DNA from: Omphiscola glabra
Lineage: Eukaryota > Mollusca > Gastropoda > Lymnaeidae
Reading direction: 5' to 3'
Assembly (NCBI GenBank): GCA_964017045.1
Contig: OZ024806.1
Span: forward strand, 20,294,422-20,358,421
DNA: 64,000 bases
The translations under genes and the position numbers were made by a program. A model generated the notes under the pieces. The model saw only the letters and a program-made list of their open reading frames with translations, ran no database searches and was not told where the DNA came from. Shown piece after piece: positions 53,040-64,000 of the stretch. Each line of letters begins with the position of its first letter. Position 1 is the stretch's first letter.

Positions 53040-54135
53040 TTAAAGAGAGAATAATTTGTAACAGTGGTTGAATGATATTAAGTAACTTTTTTTTTTATTT
53101 AAAGCCTGGTAGAAGGAGACAAAACAAGAGCGAATTTTTAAAATCGTTGTCTTTGGAAGCAATAATTAAACGATGGAACGGAAAACAATTCAACGCATAA
53201 TAAGACAGTTACATAAGCGTGTGTATTTGTCGGGTGTCAATAATGGTCTGTGTTTCTATGAGAACAAGATTTAATTTTGTGAGAGATTGATTTTTTTTTA
53301 AAAATTACAATGAACTATTTAAAAAGGGCCTATACTTTAATGACTTTCGCAAATAGGCAAAAGTGGGGGATAACTAGTGTAACAAAGGCCAAAGAATGGG
53401 GCCTAAACCATTGCAAGTCTGATTAAGATATCGCCCGAGTACCGAAAATATTTTTTCACATTATTTTTTAACATTTCAGATGTTGCCCAGGGGGGGTGAG
53501 AGTGCATGAGGTGGTGGGGACAATCGCCGATGGCTAAAAGGGATTGTTCAGTGGGACAACATTCTTAAGACACACGACGCCACTGGCGTTCATTTGTCAT
53601 TCTAAATACGAGTTGTTGTATTCTTGCGCAGCATTTGAACATGGGACATTTTATTGTTGTGAGCGCTGCGCACCAAACAAGACTATTTATACACACGCTT
53701 TTAAACCAACTAGCTAAGGTTGAATATGAACAAAACCAAGTAATGCAGACACTTTCAGCCTTATATTACTTATGATTATTATTTTTGCATTAGTTTTTAT
53801 GATAAAACACAGAAACTTGGTATGGATTTTCCTTTTTATTTATTTTTTTTAAATTTTTTTTTAAAGTTTTCCAGCTTTATTAAAAATCTGGACCTTGAGA
53901 AATCCTGAATATTACACGCAAACTTTATGCAATTAAAATAAGCACAGCTAACATAGAGGTCATTTCAGTAGACCGAGGTCATTTAAAAAGGTCAAGGTCA
54001 TTTGAGGAGACCGAGGTCATTTCAGTGAGCCGCGGTTTGAACAGTAGGCCGAGGTTATATCAGTAGGCCCAGGTTATATCAGTGGGCTAAAGTTACATCA
54101 GTAGACCGTACCAAAAGAAATTGATTTAACAAACA
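53040..54135. other. Intergenic sequence, no gene seen
   Basis: AT-rich. A loose repeat of AGGTCATTTCAGTAGRCCG occupies about 53955-54110. Confidence 0.6.
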
Positions 54136-54139
54136 GTGG

Positions 54140-54345
54140 TCAGCTGCTCCGTCCAAATTAAGAGTTTCCATATCTTGGAAGTACCTTCCCTGAGGATGGA
54201 AGAAAGGAGAGTTAGAGACAAGAGTCCAGTCGCAAATATGGTCAGCTACCACGTCATACCGCTTCTAATACACCCACGAAGAAAGAATGGGACCAAACCC
54301 AGGCTCATAAACGCTGTCTTTGTTCCAACTTTGTTGCAAAGGGGG
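54140..54345 (+). pseudogene. LINE reverse transcriptase fragment, frameshifted
   Basis: One frame reads YLGSTFPEDGRKERELETRV; the next frame continues VSYHVIPLLIHPRRKNGTKP then INAVFVPTLL. This follows the YLGSTFTEDGR ... IINxIFIPTL segment I recall from LINE proteins. A frameshift separates the two, and nothing flanks it. Confidence 0.7.
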
Positions 54346-54479
54346 AAAATAAATATTTTACGAAAATTATAGTCAGCGGTGCGCAGATAAAAGTTTGGGA
54401 AGCACTGCTCTACAACAAGAAAAGCAAAATGTTGCATACAATTCGAGTGTCTGCCAAAAGACAGAGAGAGAAGATGGCC

Positions 54480-55490
54480 ATGTTGTGCACAGTCAGAGAG
54501 AGGGGGTGGACGTTGTTGTGCACAGTCAGAGAGAGGGGGTGGACGTTGTTGTGCACAGTCAGAGAGAGGGGGTGGACGTTGTTGTGCACAGTCAGAGAGA
54601 GGGGGTGGACGTTGTTGTGCACAGTCAGAGAGAGGGGGTGGACGTTGTTGTGCACAGTCAGAGAGAGGGGGTGGACGTTGTTGTGCACAGTCAGAGAGAG
54701 GGGTGGACGTTGTTGTGCACAGTCAGAGAGAGGGGGTGGACGTTGTTGTGCACAGTCAGAGAGAGGGGTGGACGTTGTTGTGCACAGTCAGAGAGAGGGG
54801 GTGGACTTTGTTGTGCACAGTCAGAGAGAGGGGGTGGACGTTGTTGTGCACAGTCAGAGAGAGGGGGTGGACGTTGTTGTGCACAGTCAGAGAGAGGGGG
54901 TGGACGTTGTTGTGCACAGTCAGAGAGAGGGGGTGGACGTTGTTGTGCACAGTCAGAGAGAGGGGGTGGACGTTGTTGTGCACAGTCAGAGAGAGGGGGT
55001 GGACGTTGTTGTGCACAGTCAGAGAGAGGGGGTGGACGTTGTTGTGCACAGTCAGAGAGAGGGGGTGGACGTTGTTGTGCACAGTCAGAGAGAGGGGTGG
55101 ACGTTGTTGTGCACAGTCAGAGAGAGAAGATGACCATGGTTGTGCACAGTCAGAGAGAGGGGGTGGACATTGTTGTGCACAGTCAGAGAGAGAAGATGAC
55201 CATGGTTGTGCACAGTCAGAGAGAGGGGGTGGACATTGTTGTGCACAGTCAGAGAGAGAAGATGACCATGGTTGTGCACAGTCAGAGAGAGGGGGTGGAC
55301 ATTGTTGTGCACAGTCAGAGAGAGAAGATGACCATGGTTGTGCACAGTCAGAGAGAGGGGGTGGACATTGTTGTGCACAGTCAGAGAGAGAAGATGACCA
55401 TGGTTGTGCACAGTCAGAGAGAGGGGGTGGACATTGTTGTGCACAGTCAGAGAGAGGGGTGGACATTTTTGTGCACAGTCAGGGAGAGGA
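54480..55490. repeat. Minisatellite, 33-bp unit, about 31 copies
   Basis: Unit TTGTGCACAGTCAGAGAGAG followed by GGGGTGGACGTTG. From 55100 it alternates with an AAGATGACCATGG variant, making a 66-bp higher-order unit. It produces several spurious frames over 200 codons. Confidence 0.97.
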
Positions 55491-55499
55491 GATGACCCT

Positions 55500-57080
55500 T
55501 ATTATTATGCAGGGAGAAAATGCTGACATTTTAAGCGCAGGAACATTTAGACTAGATAATGATGACGTCAGCCGGTTCCATAATATTATTACCATGATGA
55601 TAAATCAATCAGTTACTATGCGACATTACAAAGGAGGAATTTTTGGCTTATCGATGTGAAGGTGAAACAAAAAAAACTTGCACTACATTTATTAGCAAAA
55701 TAGCAGCAATGTGTATACCGTCTCAATTTCTTTAATAATTTCAATTTCAAAGATTCTTTTTTAAATATTTTTTTAATCAAATCAAAGGGGGCAAAATAAA
55801 AAAATCGTATCATGATTATGGGACATAATCAATTCATTATAAGGGAAACAACTTAATATGCTTACTAAAAAATTTTAAGAGTACTTTCTTTTTTTTTTTA
55901 TTTTAAAACACTTTATTTAATGTATGACAAATTAAATACTTTCATAACAGTTTTGTTAGAACTGTAATAATTTAATTGAGTTAAAACGTGCACAGTTTAT
56001 TTTGATAGTTTGGAAAGTTTGAAATGGTAAAATAAAAGGATTTTTTTAAAGAACATTTTAGTTTACAAATAAATTTATCTTGCTGAATTAATTAATAATT
56101 GTTTATCTCACACTGAAAGTATCTACTGATATGACGAGTCTCCTTGACTCGTTTCGTAAATTTAAACAAAAATATATATAAAGCAGTTATTTCAGGTCGT
56201 GATTGAACTGGAGTCGCATTTAAAACATTGTCCAGCTAGGATCTTAATGATCGTTTTATTCGCAGTAAGCGCAGTAATCGAAGTAGTCACAGTAATCGCA
56301 GTGCGGCAACACAAAATGTTAACCTTAATCCCTCACGCTTTACCAAGATGTTAAAAATCAAACATGTAATCTTACAGGCGATGTCAAATTGAAATAGAAG
56401 TTTTAAAAGGAGTTGGAAAGGGGGGGGGGGGGGGCATCTCCGTACGGTACTTTCTCAAACTTTTTTTTTTTAATTAAAAAAATTAATCTACCCTAGAGAT
56501 GCGTCTACGCTATCGGAAATGTTCTCATTTTATAAAAATTATAGTTTGTGCCATCTTTATTTATATCTTCTTAAGTCAGTTACTTTTTGTAATGGTCATT
56601 TGGAATATTTCAAATGACAACTTATCTATTCAGTACTTTTTATAATGACCATTTGGAATATTTCAACCAACAATTTGTTTAATCCATCAATTTGTTTCGA
56701 AACAGCAAATAATAAATATTTCTAAATCTAATAGAGAAACGAATGGTGAAAGTGATAAGACAACAACTACATAAAGACGGATATGATCCTGGGGGAAAAA
56801 ATCTAACAAATAAGTTTGTTTACTTAACACTGTGTACAAATGAGTTTGTTTACCAAACACTGCATACAAACAAGTGCAGACCAAGTGTTAAGGTGAATAC
56901 AAAAAAGAACGCTACTAAAGCTAGTGACATAACACATAAATAGAATAAGGCAAGACTTAGGAGATAAAGATAATGAGATGTTCAAATAGAAGATAAATAT
57001 ATCAGTAAGAGGGAAATGTTCACGGTAAATTTACGATGAATTGTTTCACTGCTTTATTTTTCCTAACTTCTATTTGACCA

Positions 57081-57120
<40 letters not shown>

Positions 57121-58410
57121 GAAGTAAAAGTAAGCATATTTTGGGGGTTGGAATCTAAAATTCGTCATTTTCTAAATTTAAATTTCTAATTGACTTGTTG
57201 CGTCACTTTTTTAAAAAATCTCGAAACAAAAATTAAAGAAACTACAAGAAACCTAAAAGCTAACTTATCACCATTCCTAAAAATAATCGTTAATTTTAAA
57301 CACTGCTTAAACTTTAGCATTTACTCATACCCAGCGAGCTTACATGGTTTTTAATATTTTGAGGTTATCGAGATGGTTCTCACAAAGTTGACTCTTGGTG
57401 GTAAAATGAACATTTCAGTGGAACCTGTTTGATGATGTTGATCAAGAAGTTTGAAGATTAACATTTTAGATTTTGGCAAAGTTCAATTTCCATGTCAGCT
57501 ATTGACAGGTTCCTACCACTTCCATGTCGAAAAGCCTTCAAAATTAGTCCATTTGGCGACCACAACAATTGCTTCCGAAAATCAGCAACTTTTTTGTTTA
57601 TTTACTGACCGCCCAAGTCTAAAAATCTGGGATTTCAATATTTTTCTTTATGTTTGGACCTACGTGGCTTAGTCATTCGTCTTTGAATTCATTATCAAAT
57701 TTAGACTCAAATCTTGATTGCCAGATGTTTGACTAAAGCATCCCACGACTGGCTAAGATAAACAACTCACTGTAAATAAGCAAACTATTTTTCACCGGTG
57801 GGGGGGGGGGGGGGAGTTGTACTTAAACATATCAATGTTAATACACACGTTATTGCTAACTCGTGGGTAACAGAGTAACGTGCAATTAGAAAAATTAAGC
57901 AGTTACTGAAAATATCGTGAACTGTAAACCAAGAGGCATGCAATTATCTTTATGGGACATTGTTTGTCACGATCTGGAGACAGAGGAAACGAACGACTTT
58001 AAAATATTCTATCCAGTAAGTGGCGTCCATGAATAATCATTAGGGAAGTCTTTATAGCTTGGGTGATGTTGGTGTTGTGGTTTCTATCTCAGCTTATGTT
58101 ACTCAAAGAAGATCAAAGTCAAGATACATAGTCATTTTAGCGCTGTCTCTCCGAGTAGATCAAAGACAAGATATTCATCTTCGCTTGTGCCGCTCTGAGT
58201 AGAAAAAAAACAAGATATTCAACTCTATTCTGAAAAATTGACCAATGTTCCTACTATCACTTCACCAAATTGTCAGATTGTTAATTACATTTCACATTTT
58301 TTTAAAACTATATATAATTATTAAATACAGACTGACTCCTAGGCTAGACATCAATATTACGAGGCAAATTGTGTATTGTCAAGTTTTATCATGCGTCTAT
58401 TTATATGCAA
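55500..58410. other. Intergenic AT-rich sequence, no gene seen
   Basis: Unique AT-rich DNA with poly-G runs near 56420 and 57800 and a (CA)n tract at 57084-57118. Short frames show no recognisable motif. Confidence 0.6.
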
Positions 58411-58414
58411 CAAG

Positions 58415-59322
58415 AAATAGTCCAGCCTCATCCAACAAGAAATAGTCCAGCCTCATCCAACAAGAAATAGTTCAGCCTCATCCAACAAGAAATAGTCCAG
58501 CCTCTTCCAACAAGAAATAGTCCAGCCTCATCCAACAAGAAATAGTCCAGCCTCAACCAACAAGAAATAGTCCAGCCTCATCCAACAAGAAATAGTCCAG
58601 CCTCATCCAACAAGAAATAGTCCAGCCTCATCCAACAAGAAATAGTCCAGCCTCAACCAACAAGAAATAGTCCAGCCTCATCCAACAAGAAATGGTCCAG
58701 CCTCATCCAACAAGAAATAGTCCAGCCTCATCCAACAAGAAATAGTCCAGCCTCAACCAACAAGAAATAGTCCAGCCTCATCCAACAAGAAATAGTCCAG
58801 CCTCATCCAACAAGAAATGGTCCAGCCTCATCCAACAAGAAATAGTCCAGCCTCATCCAACAAGAAATAGTCCAGCCTCAACCAACAAGAAATAGTCCAG
58901 CCTCATCCAACAAGAAATGGTCCAGCCTCATCCAACAAGAAATAGTCCAGCCTCATCCAACAAGAAATAGTCCAGCCTCAACCAACAAGAAATAGTCCAG
59001 CCTCATCCAACAAGAAATAGTCCAGCCTCATCCAACAAGAAATAGTCCAGCCTCATCCAACAAGAAATAGTTCAGCCTCATCCAACAAGATATAGTCCAG
59101 CCTCATCCAACAAGAAATGGTCCAGCCTCATCCAACAAGAAATAGTCCAGCCTCATCCAACAAGAAATAGTCCAGCCTCATCCAACAAGAAATAGTCCAG
59201 CCTCACCCAACAAGAAATAGTCCAGCCTCATCCAACAAGAAATAGTCCAGCCTCATACAACAAGAAATAGTCCAGCCTCATACAACAAGAAATAGTCCAG
59301 CCTCATCCAACAAAAAAAAGTC
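58415..59322. repeat. Minisatellite, 25-bp unit, about 36 copies
   Basis: Unit AACAAGAAATAGTCCAGCCT followed by CATCC. Variant series (ATGG, CAACC) recurs in blocks. Confidence 0.97.
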
Positions 59323-59511
59323 TGACGTATCAATGTTTATAAATTATCATTGGACTGCCAATATAGGCACAAATATTTAGTTAAAATCATATAACATATG
59401 TGGTAAATGTTATTATTTGTATCCTATTGGATAAAAGATGCTATTGAGAAAAAAAATTAATAAAATGGACGAAGATGATTGCCACACATTTTTTGAAATC
59501 TTTGAATCAAT

Positions 59512-59582
59512 CTGGACACAACCATCTTTAAATTGGACACAACCATCTTCAAATTGGACACAACCATCTTTAAATTGGACAG
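59512..59582. repeat. Short tandem repeat, 20-bp unit, about 4 copies
   Basis: Unit GGACACAACCATCTTTAAAT with small length variation. Confidence 0.88.
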
Positions 59583-59721
59583 CCAACCTCAAACCTAAAA
59601 CATCAATCCTTAAAATACTCGGAGCAACCATCAAACTGGACACAACCAAAGTCAGATCAGACGCATTCACCCTCAGACAAGAGACAGCTTTGTTAAACTA
59701 GACACAGCAATTATCACACCG

Positions 59722-60150
59722 GACACAATAACGCTCCAACTGGTCACAATGACGCTCCAACTGGACACAATGACGCTCAAATGGACACAATGACGCTCCA
59801 ACTGGACACAATAACGCTCCAACTGGACACAATGACGCTCCAACTGGACACAATAACGCTCCAACTGGTCACAATGACGCTCCAACTGGACACAATGACG
59901 CTCCAACTGGACACAATGACGCTCCAACTGGACACAATGACGCTCCAACTGGTCACAATGACGCTCCAACTGGACACAATGACGCTCCAACTGGACACAA
60001 TGACGCTCCAACTGGACACAATGACGCTCCAACTGGACACAATGACGCTCCAACTGGACAAAATGACGCTCCAACTGGACACAATGACGCTCCAACTGGA
60101 CACAATGACGCTCCAACTGGACACAATGACGCTCCAACTGGTCACAACAC
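59722..60150. repeat. Minisatellite, 21-bp unit, about 20 copies
   Basis: Unit CTGGACACAATGACGCTCCA followed by A. It shares the GGACACAA word with the array at 59512. Confidence 0.96.
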
Positions 60151-60216
60151 CCCTCATTAAATGGTTTATATTAAATTCATTTTTCTTCGCTGCTGGGTGG
60201 CTGAAAATATGTTTGT

Positions 60217-60315
60217 AATACTAATTGACCCACTTCCGGTCAACCTATCGAGCTGAACTTGACTCATAGACTCGGCGATGACAACACATTCTATCGAATT
60301 TTCAGCCCCACTCCC
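60217..60315 (-). repeat. Dispersed repeat family, copy 3 (partial, inverted)
   Basis: The complement reads GGGGCTGAAAATTCGATAGA, then ATGTGTTGTCATCG and CCGGAAGTGGGTCAATTAG, matching copies at 3419 and 36064. Confidence 0.72.
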
Positions 60316-60344
60316 AAAAATATTTTTTTCCTGGTTCTCAAGGG

Positions 60345-60432
60345 GAAGATGAAGAAATATGATGGGAAGATGAAGGAAATATGATGGGAAGATGAAGGAA
60401 ATATGATGGGAAGATGAAGGAAATATGATGAC
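60345..60432. repeat. Tandem repeat, 22-bp unit, 4 copies
   Basis: Unit GATGGGAAGATGAAGGAAAT followed by AT. Confidence 0.93.
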
Positions 60433-61088
60433 ACTGATTTCACGAAATAACAAAAAAATATGCAGTGTCAAAGCGGGTGGGGCATTAGATTATTAATATT
60501 GTTCAGAACTGTGGAAAAATGTGTGGTTGCGGGCCTTTTTTTGGGGGGAGCACTAATTGGGATTCATATAAAGTGTATTACCTGTATGCAGGTTTTGTTA
60601 CATTTTAAGCCCCATACCCATTGCTTGATGTTACATTTTATAAAGGTTTATACGAAAATATCACGTCCTATTTTATTATATTATAATTTATTTATTTTTG
60701 ACATATTTTGTGGCGTCTCTGCGAGGAGCCGCGATTCCCAAAGAGCACCTTCGCAGAGCTTAGGAGCCTCTGGTCCAAATTATGCAGAGCTTAGGAACCG
60801 CTTGTCCAAATTATGTATGACAATAGTTAACCTAAGTCACAAAACATTTTTTTCATTCCCCCCTCCCCCCCCCCCCCAAGAGATAAAGTAATACTTTTCA
60901 CAACTCCGATACTTTAATTGTGATTTCTCCGCACTGAGTCTGCGAGTCCCATACCATGGTCGTGGTTCAAAGACGCCATCTTGTCTATATTCATTTTCAA
61001 TGAAGAACTCGATATCTAGATACTATGTTTAGCCAATTTTGAAAATGGATGTCTATTAGATTTAATAACAGGGTGGCCGAGTAAAAGG
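60433..61088. other. Intergenic sequence upstream of the second gene
   Basis: No gene seen. Contains a partial repeat TTCGCAGAGCTTAGGAGCCT / TATGCAGAGCTTAGGAACCG (60745-60800). Confidence 0.5.
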
Positions 61089-61115
61089 TGACGTCATTGA
61101 AAAACTGTTTATAAG
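61089..61115 (+). promoter_or_regulatory. CRE and TATA promoter of the second gene
   Basis: A perfect palindromic CRE TGACGTCA lies at 61089-61096 and TATAAG at 61110-61115. The CGTCA-to-TATA spacing (18 bp) is nearly that of the first gene (19 bp). CREB/ATF-type control is a family-level expectation, not shown. Confidence 0.65.
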
Positions 61116-61139
61116 CGGAATGTGCGGCTCGCCTGGGCA

Positions 61140-61199
61140 CTGGACCTCTGCGTGACACAGAGACATTGCCGCACAGACAAGCCGGTCGCAAATTCACAG
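61140..61199 (+). other. Exon 1 (non-coding) of the second gene
   Basis: The 5' end is estimated from the TATA box. The 3' end is AATTCACAG|GTGAAT. It carries no initiator for a meaningful frame. Confidence 0.55.
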
Positions 61200-61249
61200 G
61201 TGAATATCAACTATGTAATACTTTTAATGTACCGGGGAAATGAAGATAT

Positions 61250-61722
61250 TAGTTTAGTAGATACATCATGTTAGTGGCTACATCAGTTTAGTGAGTACAT
61301 TACTTTAGTGGATACATCAGTTTAGTGGATACATAAGCTTAGTGAGTACATTACTTTAGTGGATACATCAGTTTAATGAGTACATTACTTTAGTGGATGG
61401 ATACATCAGTTTAGTGAGTACATTACTTTAGTGGATAAATTAGGTTTTTTTCATACATTAGTTTAGCTGAGATATTATTTTAGTGGATACATAGTTTTGT
61501 GGATATATTACTTTAGTGGGTGCATTAGTTTTGTGGATACATTAGTTTAGCTGAGATATTAATGTAGTGGATACATAGTTTTGTGGACACATTACTTTAA
61601 TGGATACATTAGTTTAGTGAATACATTAGTTTAGCTGAGATATTAGTTTAGTGGATACATAGTTTTGTGGATACATTACTTTAGTGGATACATTAGTATT
61701 GTAGATAAATTAGTTTAGTTGT
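61250..61722. repeat. Intron 1 degenerate repeat, about 17-bp unit
   Basis: Unit TAGTTTAGTGGATACAT with many variants, in the first intron of the second gene. Confidence 0.88.
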
Positions 61723-61868
61723 GATATTACATTTGTTTGCTTGAAGCAACCGTTTAGTCGAGACTGTTCCTACTGTGGTACATGCCTTTAAAATAGAGAT
61801 TAAATCATATGATATCTTGATAATTACAGACATCAAGATTCTATAGCTCCCTACACAGGATCTCCACC

Positions 61869-63048
61869 ATGTCACGGAAAGTGACATTAGTTCTGACCAC
61901 AGCTGTCCTGGTCTACTGTGCTGTTTTGGTCGCATCGGTAAGTTTCCTGTCGCGTGGAGTTTGTGTATTGACGTGATCTTACGAATAACTCACTTAGAAA
62001 AAGGTACCTGTCACGTTTGGGTTGTGTATTGAGGTGATCTTACGAATAACTCACTTAGAATAAGTGAACATGCAGTTGTGTAAGCAGTAAAACACACATC
62101 GACTCTATTCACTACTTTTTTAAACAGTGCAGAGTTGTGTTCCCGCAAAAACTTGCATATGTTATGCAACAGGAAAGAAATGGTATACATGAAGAGTGGA
62201 AAGCCTTTTGTTAAATAGCTATGGTCAATCTCTATTGAGATTAGATGGTCAAACATAAATATAGAGAAGATGAGTTCCTGATTCACTCACGACCTAAGAC
62301 CTTTTTTCCCTCAAACTCTTCAAATCGTACAATATCATCACAAAATCGCTCAATACATTATCTTAATAGTAAAATAAAATAAACATACAGTATATATAAT
62401 TTTTACGCCTCAAAATCGTACACTTTACGCCAAAATCGTAAGAGTAAACAGGTCTGTAAGTGTATGGTGTTCAAAAACATATTGAATCAACTTAGGTACC
62501 CAGCACTTGTCAGTGCTCAAGACCAATCAGATGCCCCAAATAATCTCCCCTCGAACTGCATAGTTACCTTCCCGTTTTGTTGATACCGTCTCTTGTAAGG
62601 TAATGCATTTATAAAAATTGTTGGTTTTCCAGCTCGGCTCATTCGTAAATTTGAGTCTTATGTTTCATACATTTTATTTGCCTGACTCTTTTGTTTGACT
62701 CATTGGCATCATCTTTTTGTCTGGCTCATTTGTCTGGCTCATTCTTGGCTCATTTGACTGAGTTATATGACTGACTCATTTGTCGGACTTATTTTTCTTG
62801 GTCTCATTTGTATGAATTATATGTCTTATTTGTCCCACTCATTAGCCTGACTCATTCGTCTGACTCATATCTTTGGCTAATATGTATGACTCATATTCTG
62901 GCTCATATGTCTGGCTAATTGGTATGGATCTTTTGTCTGACTTTAGAAAGCTAAAATGTGTTGACCTTGTATATTTAATGCTACTGATTACTCCATTCTT
63001 TAAATGGTATTTCAGAAGTGCGTCAATAGAGGCAATCAAGAAAATAGC
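61869..63048 (+). CDS. Second secreted micro-exon gene, 5' part (partial)
   Basis: Exon 2 codes from ATG at 61869 to 61937: 23 codons, MSRKVTLVLTTAVLVYCAVL then VAS, a signal peptide, with an acceptor in TAATTACAG (61829) or CTACACAG and donor TCG|GTAAGT. Exon 3 (63016-63048, 33 nt) reads KCVNRGNQENS between ATTTCAG and AGC|GTAAGT. Both are phase 0. Promoter, non-coding first exon, signal exon and tiny phase-0 exon repeat the plan of the first gene, so a paralog or family member is likely, though the short peptide does not prove homology. The rest lies beyond the window. Confidence 0.7.
62297..62456. mobile_element. TA-flanked MITE, copy 3 (intron 2 of second gene)
   Basis: Right end GTAAACAGGTCTG followed by TA; the interior CAAAATCGTACACTTTACGC and TTATCTTAATAGTAAAAT match copy 1 closely. 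The left end is degraded. Confidence 0.78.
62680..62945. repeat. Degenerate repeat of TGACTCATTTGTCTGGCTCAT
   Basis: Loose 10-20-bp tandem words; many TGACTCA (AP-1-like) heptamers arise from the repeat itself. Confidence 0.8.
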
Positions 63049-63296
63049 GTAAGTTTTTCTTTTTGTTTCCTTCACGAATTCAATGTTCTCACAAAGGTCC
63101 TGGCAACCTTCACCTTGCGGCCGTGTGATGGGTGCGTTTGGCATGTTAAGAGACCTATTATAATTAACAAGCTGGGGCAGCCCAACCACGCAGTGAGTGT
63201 AAAATACAAGGAGTGGTGGATAATCTTACTCAAACTTACAAAAACCTTCCATCCCTCTCTTCGGTGCCTTCATTTGCCTTTCTTTTTGGGCATGGC

Positions 63297-63467
63297 TTGT
63301 GGGTGGTCACTTAGCGGTGGGTGGTCACTTGGCGGTGGGTGGTCACTTAGCGGTGGGTGGTCACTTAGCGGTGGGTGGTCACTTGGTGGTGGGTGGTCAC
63401 TTGGTGGTGGGTGGTCACTTAGCGGTGGGTGGTCACTTTGCGGTGGGTGGTCACTTAGCGGTGGCTA
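63297..63467. repeat. Minisatellite, 18-bp unit, 9 copies
   Basis: Unit GGTGGGTGGTCACTTAGC. Gives spurious Gly/His or Gly/Trp-rich frames. Confidence 0.95.
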
Positions 63468-63588
63468 AAGGATTTATTATTCTGTGGGCATTCGGTGCGT
63501 CCGAGGGGAGGAAGATGCAAAAGAGCGCATCACCGTGCCAAAAAAAACAGCTGGGCGGACAAGATCAACTCAGGAATTATATATATTA

Positions 63589-63706
63589 GATGATGATGAT
63601 GATCATCATCATCATCATCATTATCATCATCATCATCATTATCATCATCATCATCATTATCATCATCATCATCATCATCATTATCATCATCATCATTATC
63701 ATCATT

Positions 63707-63738
<32 letters not shown>

Positions 63739-63772
63739 TATCATCATCATCATCATTATCATCATCATCATT

Positions 63773-63828
<56 letters not shown>

Positions 63829-63829
63829 G
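63589..63829. repeat. (ATC)n / (ATG)n microsatellite
   Basis: About 240 bp of ATC triplets interrupted by ATT. On the minus strand it directly follows the LINE 3' end as its (ATG)n tail. Confidence 0.95.
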
Positions 63830-63837
63830 TCCCTTAG

Positions 63838-64000
63838 TCCTTGGACTGTTGGGGCGCCACAGATGACATGAAAACTATTCTTCTCCATTCCTCTCTGTCT
63901 TCTACACTACGCACAGCATCGCCTAGTTTTAATCCCGTCCACTCTTTGATGTTATCTTCCCATCTTTTTCTCTGTCTTCCTCTTCTTCTCCCTCCTCGAG
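63838..64000 (-). pseudogene. LINE C-terminal end with (ATG)n tail, partial
   Basis: The minus strand reads RGRQRKRWEDNIKEWTGLKL then AVRSVEDREEWRRIVFMSSV then APQQSKD and stop. The RKRWEDNIKEWTGL and SSVAPQ words are typical of LINE reverse transcriptase C-termini. The stop is followed by GGGACATGATGATG, the start of the microsatellite tail. The 5' side runs off the window. Confidence 0.88.

Noticed and set aside
54395..55659. Several long overlapping frames, up to 366 codons, on both strands
   Set aside because: All are readings of a 33-bp repeat; the unit length is divisible by three so stops are absent.
893..60150. Regularly spaced repeats that might suggest CRISPR arrays
   Set aside because: The copies are head-to-tail with no unique spacers, no cas genes are present, and the genome is clearly eukaryotic.
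62680..62945. Many TGACTCA sites suggesting an AP-1 enhancer
   Set aside because: They are the repeat unit of a degenerate array; number alone is not evidence of regulation.
63484..63888. Poly-His, poly-Ile and poly-Met frames
   Set aside because: Translations of the (ATC)n microsatellite, the tail of a LINE.

Overview
This is a 64 kb window of an AT-rich eukaryotic nuclear genome, most likely a mollusc and possibly a pulmonate snail. The GT-AG introns, non-LTR retrotransposon remnants, hAT-type MITEs, a solo LTR and an extreme minisatellite load all say animal. The snail placement is inference: it rests on the repeat types and on two SPIN-like hAT remnants, a family I recall being reported from a pond snail. 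There are no bacterial operons, rRNA genes or CRISPR arrays.

The main content is one plus-strand gene of about 40 kb (about 12.39-52.3 kb). It has a TATA box, a non-coding first exon, a signal-peptide exon, and then at least 32 very small coding exons. Most are 15-57 nt, one is 231 nt, and almost all are multiples of three with both ends on codon boundaries (phase 0-0). It ends with a stop at 52261-52263 and AATAAA at 52279. None of these exons is long enough to show up as an obvious reading frame. I found them by pairing polypyrimidine-CAG acceptors with GTAAGT/GTGAGT donors and checking phase. The spliced product is about 500 residues. It has a signal peptide, then a low-complexity Pro/Arg/Asp region (exons 3-9), then four repeats of a cysteine-containing module. 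Each module is encoded by a five-exon cassette (linker L, then A, B, C, D) with consensus [VI]xxGSCx4WxxA ... CxxK ... C-C. I do not recognise the family. The architecture resembles the micro-exon genes (MEGs) of schistosomes: symmetric tiny exons behind a signal-peptide exon. An internal stop exon and downstream polyadenylation signals near 18.5-19.15 kb suggest a short isoform.

A second gene of the same plan begins at about 61.09 kb. It has a perfect CRE (TGACGTCA), a TATA box, a non-coding exon, a 23-codon signal-peptide exon and an 11-codon micro-exon, and then runs off the window. This suggests a tandem family of secreted-protein genes.

Layout: 1-12.3 kb is intergenic, with arrays, a LINE fragment, MITEs and a GC-rich retroelement remnant. 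12.3-52.3 kb is the micro-exon gene, whose introns hold about 30 minisatellites, a solo LTR, two LINE 3' ends and hAT MITEs. 52.3-61.0 kb is intergenic, with arrays and a LINE fragment. 61.0-64.0 kb is the 5' part of the second gene, ending in a minus-strand LINE 3' end with a long (ATG)n tail. Every very long reading frame in the window that I checked is a minisatellite or microsatellite read in frame, not a gene.
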